In this document: positions 58,591 to 64,000 of the stretch, piece after piece
How the letters are laid out: every line of letters begins with the position of its first letter
Position numbering within the stretch: position 1 is the first letter of the stretch
Notes under the pieces: generated by a model
Seen by the model: the letters and a program-made list of their open reading frames with translations, nothing else
Databases searched by the model: none
Told to the model about the DNA's origin: nothing
Made by a program: the position numbers and the translations under genes
Assembly: GCF_030646165.1 (NCBI RefSeq)
Contig: NZ_JAUTDO010000001.1
Location: 124,001 to 188,000, forward strand
DNA: 64,000 nt
Direction of reading: 5' to 3'
From: Conexibacter sp. CPCC 206217
GTDB lineage: Bacteria; Actinomycetota; Thermoleophilia; Solirubrobacterales; Solirubrobacteraceae

Positions 58591-59409
58591 GTGCAGAGCA
58601 GCGCACCCGCGCCCGCAAGGGCGCTTTCCGATCTGAGCCTGGGCCTTCGCAGCGAGCGCCGCCTGCTCTGCGGCGGAGCGTCCGTCGAGCTGCTCACGCT
58701 CGACCGGCCGCGGCGGCTCAACGCGATCGACGCGAACACGCTCGACGCGCTCGAAGCGCGCCTGAAGACGCTTGCCGCGGCGCCCGAAGTCCGCGTCGTG
58801 ATCGTCACCGGCGCCGGCGATCGCGCCTTCTGCGCCGGCGCAGACGTGACCGGCTTCGACGAGCTCGGCCCGCTCGGCGCCGAGGCGGTGATGGCCCGCG
58901 GCCAGTCCGTCATGAGCCTGCTGGAGCAGCTGCCGCAGCCGACGATCGCCGCGATCAACGGCTACGCGCTCGGCGGCGGCCTGGAGGTCGCGCTCGCGTG
59001 CGACTTCCGCCTCGCGGCGGACACCGCGAGGCTCGGACAGCCAGAGATCACGCTCGGCCACATCCCGGGATGGGGTGCGACCCAGCGGTTGCCGCGGATC
59101 GTCGGCGAGGCGGTCGCGAAGGACCTGATCCTGAGCGCGCGCACGCTCGACGCGCAGGAGGCGCTCGCGCTGCGGCTCGTGCGCAGCGTGCACGGGCGGG
59201 CGCAGCTGCTGGACGCGGCGCTCGCGCTCGCTGCCGAGATCGCTGCGCACCCCGAGCCGGCAGCGGCCGCGCTCGCCAAGCGCGCGATCCACGCCGCCCG
59301 CGGCGGCGGCGAGGCCGGCTACGAGGTCGAGCGCCAAGCGGTCGCGCTCTGCTTCACGACCGCCGCGCAGCAGGCGGCGATCCGCCGCTTCGTGCGCAGA
59401 GACGGCTGA
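58591..59409 (+). CDS. Enoyl-CoA hydratase
   Basis: 272 aa crotonase with both catalytic Glu segments: GYALGGGLEVALACDFRLA and LGQPEITLGHIPGWG. FCAGADVTGFDELG forms the oxyanion hole. This is a standard hydratase, unlike the 7455-8192 protein. GTG start following GAGGAGCAGC. It lies 75 bp after the monooxygenase, probably the same transcription unit. Confidence 0.9.
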   Translation: MQSSAPAPARALSDLSLGLRSERRLLCGGASVELLTLDRPRRLNAIDANTLDALEARLKTLAAAPEVRVVIVTGAGDRAFCAGADVTGFDELGPLGAEAVMARGQSVMSLLEQLPQPTIAAINGYALGGGLEVALACDFRLAADTARLGQPEITLGHIPGWGATQRLPRIVGEAVAKDLILSARTLDAQEALALRLVRSVHGRAQLLDAALALAAEIAAHPEPAAAALAKRAIHAARGGGEAGYEVERQAVALCFTTAAQQAAIRRFVRRDG

Positions 59410-59479
59410 GCGCGCGGCGCACGCCGCCGCTCACCCCGGCGCCGCGGGCCGCCGCTCAGCCCGCGGCGCACGCCGCCGC
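59410..59479. repeat. GC-rich direct repeat between convergent genes
   Basis: The 21-bp segment CGCGGCGCACGCCGCCGCTC occurs at about 59412 and again at about 59462, with an intervening GCCGCGGGC-type inverted repeat. It fills the whole gap between the hydratase and the convergent esterase and may form a bidirectional terminator. Confidence 0.6.
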
Positions 59480-60457
59480 TCAGCCCCGCAGCGCGGGCCG
59501 CTGCTCCGCTGCGCCCGGATCGGCATCCGGCAGCCCGCGCACGAACGCGGCGACCTCGTCGAGCGCGACGACGGCGCTGTCGAACAGCGCCGTCATGCGC
59601 GCGAAGCCGTGGATCATGCCGTCGAAGCGGCGCCGCCCTACGGCGTTGCCGGCGTCGCTCAGCCGCAGCGCGTAGGCGTCGCCCTCGTCGCGCAGCGGGT
59701 CGTACCCGGCCGTCACGACGAGCGCCGGCGGGAGGCCGGCGAGATCCTCGACATGCAGCGGCGAGGCTCCGGGCGCCGGCGCGGAGCCGTCCGTCTCACC
59801 GAGGTAGTGCTCCCAGAACCAGGCGACGTCGGCCGCGGTCAGCGAGTAGCCCTCGGCCAGCTCCCGCATCGACGGCATGCTCATCGTCGCATCCGTCATC
59901 GGATACAGCAGCGCCTGCCCCGCCAGCGGCGGCCCGCCGCGGTCGCGCGCGGCGATCGCGACGAGCGCCGCGAGGTTCCCGCCCGCGCTGTCACCCGCCA
60001 CGACGACGCTCCCGCCCTCGGCCAGCGGCTCCGCGCCGCCCGCGGCCGCCCACCCCGTGACGGCGAGGCAGTCGTCCAGCGCGGCGGGGAAGCGGTGCTC
60101 GGGCGCACGGCGGTAGTCGACGCTGACGACGGTCGTGCCGGCGCGGTTGGCGAGCGCGCGGCAGAGCCCGTCGAAGCTGTCGAGCGAGCCGACGACGAAG
60201 CCGCCGCCGTGGATGTAGACGAGCGCGCCGCGGCGCTCGCGCTGCTGCGGCGCGTAGAGGCGGACGGGGATCTCACCCCCCGGTCCGGAGACGACGACGT
60301 CGCGCACCTCCGCGACGGGCTCCCCGAGGATGCTGACGGTCGCGGCCGCGTCGTCGTGGGCGCTCCGCGCCTGCGCGGGCGTGAGCGTGTGCTGCGGCGG
60401 CGCGCCGGCGTCGGCGAGCCGTCGCAGGAACGCCGCGGCCTGGGGTTCCAGCGTCAT
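59480..60457 (-). CDS. Alpha/beta-hydrolase, hormone-sensitive-lipase family esterase
   Basis: 325 aa. HSL-type oxyanion motif YIHGGGFVVGS, nucleophile GDSAGGNLAAL, acid in TAGYDPLRDEG (Asp) and His in MIHGFARM. Family substrates are short-chain esters and lactones. RVRLYAPQ-like start region present. Ten bases separate it from the regulator gene upstream, so it is cotranscribed with paralogue 3. Confidence 0.92.
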   Translation of the reverse strand: MTLEPQAAAFLRRLADAGAPPQHTLTPAQARSAHDDAAATVSILGEPVAEVRDVVVSGPGGEIPVRLYAPQQRERRGALVYIHGGGFVVGSLDSFDGLCRALANRAGTTVVSVDYRRAPEHRFPAALDDCLAVTGWAAAGGAEPLAEGGSVVVAGDSAGGNLAALVAIAARDRGGPPLAGQALLYPMTDATMSMPSMRELAEGYSLTAADVAWFWEHYLGETDGSAPAPGASPLHVEDLAGLPPALVVTAGYDPLRDEGDAYALRLSDAGNAVGRRRFDGMIHGFARMTALFDSAVVALDEVAAFVRGLPDADPGAAEQRPALRG

Positions 60458-60467
60458 CTCTCTCCTG

Positions 60468-62312
60468 TCATCTGAGGACGCGGTCGGCCTCCAGGCCGAA
60501 CGCACGGATCTTGCGGTACAGCGTCGCGCGCGAGATGCCGAGCTGGGCGGCGGCCTCCGCCTTGTTGCCGCGCGCGGCCTCCAGCGCGGCGACCAGCGCA
60601 TCGCGCTCGAGCCGCTCGAGGCAGGACAGCACGCGTCCCTGCTCGTCGCGCTCGCGCAGGTCCTGCGGCAGCTGCGCGAGCGTGATCTCGCGCCCGCCCG
60701 CGGCGGTCGCGAGCACCCGCCGCACGAGCGTCTCCAGCTCGCGCACGTTCGCCGACCACTCCTGGCGTGCCAGCGCCGCGACCGTCTCGGGCAGCCAGCG
60801 CGGCGCCGGCGCGTCGACGGCATCGACATGGCGCAGCGTGAGCGCGTCGAGCAACGGCTCCAGGTCCTCGCGCCGCTCGCGCAGCGGCGGAATCCTGACC
60901 GTCACGACGGCGAAGCGGTCGACCCAGCGCGGGTGGGCCGCGCGTGGGTGCCGGTCGCTCGTGAGCGTGCCGGCGAACAGCGTCCCGGCGGGCTCGAACG
61001 TCTCGATCAGGCTGACGAGCGCCTGCGCCGCGTCGTCCTCGAGCGCCTCGAGGTGCCGCACGACGACGACCCGCCGCGGATCGACGAGCGCCTCGCGCAG
61101 CGTCGTGATCCATCTGGCTGCGCCCTCGATCGGCTGCAGCCGCGCCTCGAAGACGGACAGCAGGCCCTGCGCGTCGACGTCAGCGAACATCGAGCGCGCT
61201 AGCGCGAGCTTGCCGACGCCGGCCTCGCCCTCGATCAGCAGCGGCAGCCGGCTGTCGCCGTAGGAGCGCACCTGCGTCGCGACGGCGCGCCAGGCGGGGC
61301 TCGTGCCGGAGAGGCCGTCGAGCGCCCAAGCGGGCGTCGCGACGGCACCGGCGCCCGGGAGCAGCTCGGCGGCGGCCGTGCTCGCGCCGGTGCTCACCGG
61401 CGCGTCCAGCTCGACGAGCGCGCCGACGACCTCCTCGCCCTCTCCGATCGGATGGCAGCGCGTCGTCAGCGTGCGACCCGAGGTCAGCTCGAGCGTCCCC
61501 TCGCGCGAGGCGCGCGCGTCGATCGCGCCGCTGGCGTGCTGCCAGATGCGCGCCTGGCCGACGTCGTCGAGCAGCGGCGCGGCGGCCGTGTTGCTGATGA
61601 TCATGTCCTGGTTGAGCGAGATGATCGGGCGGCCGTCGCAGCGCGCCTTCGCCGACAGGAAGCGCTCGAGCACGAGCCGCTCCGCCTTCGAGCCCATCAG
61701 GTACAGGCGCCGCTCGATCTCGTGCGCGGCGTCGCGCGCGAACGGCAGCAGCCGGTCGTCGGCGTCGTCGATCCGGCAGCAGAGGTTGAGCACGCCGACG
61801 AGCCGCTGCTCGAGCGGATGGCGGATCGGCACGCCGACGCACGCCAGCTCCTGCAGCTCGTCGAGGTAGTGCTCGGCGCCGTTGATCACGACGGCCTGCT
61901 CGGTCGCGAGCACCGTCCCGACGCCGTTGGTGCCGACGAGCGTTTCGTCGAACGAGGTGCCGACCTCGACGTGCGCGGTCCGCAGCGTTCTGACCGTTTC
62001 GCGCGTGGCCGGGCTGCAGTGCACGACGCGCCCAGCCTCGTCCGCCACGACCAGGCTCGCCGCGATCCCGCCGAGGCGGCGCGTGCGCGTGTCGACGACG
62101 GGCGCCGCCGCCTCCCGCAGCGGCCCGTCCGCGGCCGCGGCGCGATCGTGGCGCAGCTGGAAGCTGTCCGGCCTGATGCCGGAGTCGAGCGAGCGCTGCC
62201 ACGACGCGGCGATCTCGGGTCGCAGCGACACCTCCGCGGGCAGCGACCCGGTCTGCACCCACGTGTCGCGGGCGCGCGCGAGAGCCGCGCCCTCCTTCAC
62301 GAGACGCGTCAT
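60468..62312 (-). CDS. GAF-domain Fis-type regulator, AcoR-like with altered AAA+ domain (paralogue 3)
   Basis: 614 aa. GAF region (ETLVGTNGVGTVLATEQ; GVPIRHPLEQRLVGV), AAA+-like region with Walker A EGEAGVGKLA, no Walker B acids (VVVVRHLEALEDD), LQPIEGAA in place of GAFTGA, PPLRERREDL and WSANVRELETLVRRVL kept, and Fis HTH (NKAEAAAQLGISRATLYRKI). A perfect 19-bp palindrome lies about 60 bp upstream (62372-62390). It probably regulates itself and the esterase. Confidence 0.9.
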   Translation of the reverse strand: MTRLVKEGAALARARDTWVQTGSLPAEVSLRPEIAASWQRSLDSGIRPDSFQLRHDRAAAADGPLREAAAPVVDTRTRRLGGIAASLVVADEAGRVVHCSPATRETVRTLRTAHVEVGTSFDETLVGTNGVGTVLATEQAVVINGAEHYLDELQELACVGVPIRHPLEQRLVGVLNLCCRIDDADDRLLPFARDAAHEIERRLYLMGSKAERLVLERFLSAKARCDGRPIISLNQDMIISNTAAAPLLDDVGQARIWQHASGAIDARASREGTLELTSGRTLTTRCHPIGEGEEVVGALVELDAPVSTGASTAAAELLPGAGAVATPAWALDGLSGTSPAWRAVATQVRSYGDSRLPLLIEGEAGVGKLALARSMFADVDAQGLLSVFEARLQPIEGAARWITTLREALVDPRRVVVVRHLEALEDDAAQALVSLIETFEPAGTLFAGTLTSDRHPRAAHPRWVDRFAVVTVRIPPLRERREDLEPLLDALTLRHVDAVDAPAPRWLPETVAALARQEWSANVRELETLVRRVLATAAGGREITLAQLPQDLRERDEQGRVLSCLERLERDALVAALEAARGNKAEAAAQLGISRATLYRKIRAFGLEADRVLR

Positions 62313-62371
62313 TCTCTCCTCCCGGTTGACGGAACGGGAGGCCGATCTTAGGACCGCCGAACCCGCCGCTG

Positions 62372-62390
62372 GCGTCTCAATCTGAGACGC
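62372..62390. promoter_or_regulatory. Palindrome GCGTCTCA-N3-TGAGACGC, candidate autoregulatory site
   Basis: Perfect 8-bp arms with a three-base centre, 60 bp upstream of regulator paralogue 3 and 65 bp before the divergent cNMP-domain gene. Core GTCTCA-N3-TGAGAC equals the 56001 palindrome at five of six arm positions and has the same spacing. Confidence 0.6.
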
Positions 62391-62454
62391 TCGAAGCGCG
62401 CCCCCAGCCGCCGCATTTGTCGAATGCGGCCGTCCGGCCTAGGAAGCAGGAGTG

Positions 62455-62787
62455 ATGAACCGCTCCGTCGCCGACGAGCTGCGCGAGACCCCCGATCCGT
62501 ACGGCGCCTATCCGCGCCTGAGCGCGGAGCAGGTCGAGCTGTTCGCACGCGCGCCCGGCGCGGCGCGCCGTCGCACCGAGGCAGGTGAGGTGCTCTATCG
62601 CGAGGGCGACCGCGACAGCGACTTCTTCGTCGTGCTCGACGGGACGATCGCCGTGGTCGAGGGCCTCGGATCGCGCGGCGAGCGGACGGTCGGAGTCCAC
62701 GGGGCCGGTCGCTTCCTCGGCGAGCTGAGCCTCGTCACCGGCGAGGCGGCGTTCCTGTCCGCGGTCGTGCGCGTGATCGGCGGATGA
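62455..62787 (+). CDS. Orphan cyclic-nucleotide-binding domain (truncated)
   Basis: 110 aa from ATG 62455 (AGGAG upstream). AGEVLYREGDRDSDFFVVLD, VHGAGRFLGELSLVTGEAAF and LSAVVRVIGG form a CRP-type cNMP-binding beta barrel. In actinobacteria this version is normally the N-terminal module of a fusion with a thioredoxin-reductase-like flavoprotein. Here it stops right after the barrel, before the C-helix, with no HTH or reductase. Either a remnant of such a fusion or a stand-alone sensor. Confidence 0.7.
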   Translation: MNRSVADELRETPDPYGAYPRLSAEQVELFARAPGAARRRTEAGEVLYREGDRDSDFFVVLDGTIAVVEGLGSRGERTVGVHGAGRFLGELSLVTGEAAFLSAVVRVIGG

Positions 62788-62903
62788 ACCGTGTCAGCCT
62801 CGCCGCTCCCCCACTCGACAGCGAAGTAACGGCGGGCTTGACTCCGCCGGTAGCGGGTAGCGGGTTGTGGGAGACACCTCACGATCGAAAGGACGGACGA
62901 CCA

Positions 62904-63482
62904 ATGGCCAACGAGCTGAACGGCAAGGCGATCGCGATCCTCGCCGCAGACGGCGTCGAGCAGGTCGAGTTGGAGCAGCCGCGCAAGGCTGTCACCGACG
63001 CCGGCGCAACGACGGTGCTGCTGTCGATCCACGAGGGTGAGATCCAGGCGACCAGACACGACATCAACCCATCCGACAGATTCGCTGTCGACAAGCTCGT
63101 CGGCGACGCGTCCCCCGGCGACTATGACGGGCTGATCCTGCCCGGCGGTGTCGCCAACCCCGACAACCTGCGCCTCGACACCGACGCGATCGAGTTCCTG
63201 CAAGCCTGGTTCAAGACGGGCAAGCCCGTCGGCGTGATCTGCCACGGGCCTTGGTCGCTCGTGGAGGCCGACCTCGTGCGTGGCCGCACGATCACCTCCT
63301 ACCCGAGCATCAGGACCGACATCGTCAACGCCGGCGGCAGATGGGTCGACGAGGAGGTCGTCACTGACCAGGGCCTCGTCTCCAGCCGCAGACCGGACGA
63401 CCTGCCGGCCTTCTGCGCCAAACTCGTCGAGGAGTTCGCCGAAGGCCGCCACGAGGTCCACCGCGAGGGCGCGACCGCCTGA
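62904..63482 (+). CDS. DJ-1/PfpI-family protein (PfpI-type protease/deglycase-like)
   Basis: 192 aa. GKAIAILAADGVEQVELEQP with the active-site Glu, LILPGGVANPDNLR and the nucleophilic Cys/His in VICHGPWSLVEADL. TSYPSIRTDIVNAGG closes the fold. Members are stress proteins acting as glyoxalases, deglycases or chaperone-like factors. Start ATG 62904 is chosen for AAAGGACGG upstream. Arg codons are AGA-rich. Confidence 0.9.
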   Translation: MANELNGKAIAILAADGVEQVELEQPRKAVTDAGATTVLLSIHEGEIQATRHDINPSDRFAVDKLVGDASPGDYDGLILPGGVANPDNLRLDTDAIEFLQAWFKTGKPVGVICHGPWSLVEADLVRGRTITSYPSIRTDIVNAGGRWVDEEVVTDQGLVSSRRPDDLPAFCAKLVEEFAEGRHEVHREGATA

Positions 63483-63497
63483 AGCCGCCCCGCAAGG

Positions 63498-64000
63498 TGG
63501 ACGTCACGACCCCGGTCTACCGCGCGCCGATGCGAGCTCGCGCGCACGGCGCCCCCGCGGGCGCCGGTGCCGAGCACGGCGTCGCGAACGGCCTGGTCGG
63601 GATCGGCGAGGCGCTCCCCGCGACGCCGCCCACGCTCGATGAGGCAGTCACGGCGACCGGCGCCTGCTTCGGCGCGAAGGCCGGCCGGATGCTGCGCCGG
63701 TTCGCGGAGCTGCCGGACGGGACCAGCGTCTGGACACGCCTCGGCGACGGCACCTACCGCCTCGGCCGCATCGCCGGACCGTGGCGCTACGACGACTCGG
63801 CCGCGGCCCGGGCCGTCGGCGTCCACCACGTGCGACCCGCGGAGTGGCTGGAGCGGCCCTTCGGCGAGCATGACGTGCCGGCTGCCGTCGCCGCGACCTT
63901 CGCGCGCGGCGGCCGCAACCTGCAGCGCATGCACGACGCGAGCGCCGAGCGCAGCACCGCCGAGCTGTGGGCCGCACGAGATGCCGCTCGGCGAACGTCA
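63498..64000 (+). CDS. Uncharacterised protein, 3'-truncated by window edge
   Basis: At least 167 aa from GTG 63498, open to the last base. Codon bias is native, so the gene is real. Readable segments: VWTRLGDGTYRLGRIAGPWR, VHHVRPAEWLERPFGEHDVP and NLQRMHD. The W-T-R...Y-x-L-G-R-I-x-G-P-W/Y-x-Y pattern resembles small beta-barrel (SH3/Tudor-like) modules seen in predicted restriction or nucleic-acid-binding proteins. I would not assign a function. Confidence 0.55.

Overview
The window reads as chromosome of a very GC-rich actinobacterium. Codon use, many ATGA/GTGA start-stop overlaps, leaderless promoters and enhancer-binding-protein-like regulators without a GAFTGA loop fit a Solirubrobacterales/Conexibacter-type soil organism. 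That placement is an inference from style, not from a marker gene. There is no rRNA, intact tRNA, CRISPR array or transposase.

Layout. (1) 1-10.6 kb: acyl-CoA metabolism (ADP- and AMP-forming acyl-CoA synthetases, two thiolases, a DUF35 Zn-ribbon protein, a crotonase, an amidohydrolase, an FMN alpha-hydroxyacid oxidase). (2) 10.6-23.4 kb: a likely uptake-plus-catabolism locus. A leader-controlled + strand unit carries a 92-aa protein and a solute-binding lipoprotein. It faces a long - strand operon (ABC permease, ATPase, two amidohydrolases, Rieske ferredoxin, class III CoA-transferase, CitE-like lyase, ketopantoate-reductase-like protein). Nearby are an MFS carrier, a second amidohydrolase-Rieske pair and an SDR. 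(3) 23.4-31.4 kb: an accessory island with two VapBC pairs, an AbiEi-like protein, four frameshifted genes (nucleotidyltransferase, DUF5677, DUF4917/SIR2-like, GNAT), a small HTH ORF, a family of palindromic repeats and two 3' fragments of a tRNA-His gene. (4) 31.4-45.7 kb: riboflavin kinase, a GAF/Fis regulator and a divergent sugar-acid cluster (GH88, FAH-like, two aldehyde dehydrogenases, Zn-ADH, isomerase, split TPP decarboxylase; opposite strand lactonase, uronate dehydrogenase, enolase-superfamily dehydratase). (5) 45.7-56 kb: one long - strand operon: alpha/beta hydrolase, GMC oxidoreductase with gluconate-dehydrogenase-type small subunit, ribose-type ABC importer, RibB, second GAF/Fis regulator, flavin reductase. 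(6) 56-64 kb: CoA-transferase, luciferase-like monooxygenase, enoyl-CoA hydratase, HSL-type esterase, third GAF/Fis regulator, orphan cNMP-binding domain, DJ-1/PfpI protein and an open-ended unknown gene.

How it works together (inference): several substrate-specific catabolic modules each combine uptake, hydrolysis or oxidation, CoA activation and thiolysis, with flavin supply genes (RibB, riboflavin kinase, flavin reductase) next to flavoenzymes. The most unusual signals are the amidohydrolase-Rieske module present twice, an adjacent amidohydrolase paralogue with the metal ligands lost, three regulators with the same altered AAA+ motifs, matching palindromes GTCKCA-N3-TGMGAC at two promoters, island genes with a TANNNT box 6-7 nt from the start codon, and strong AGA-arginine preference in probably abundant proteins. 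All statements come from reading the sequence; no database search was run.
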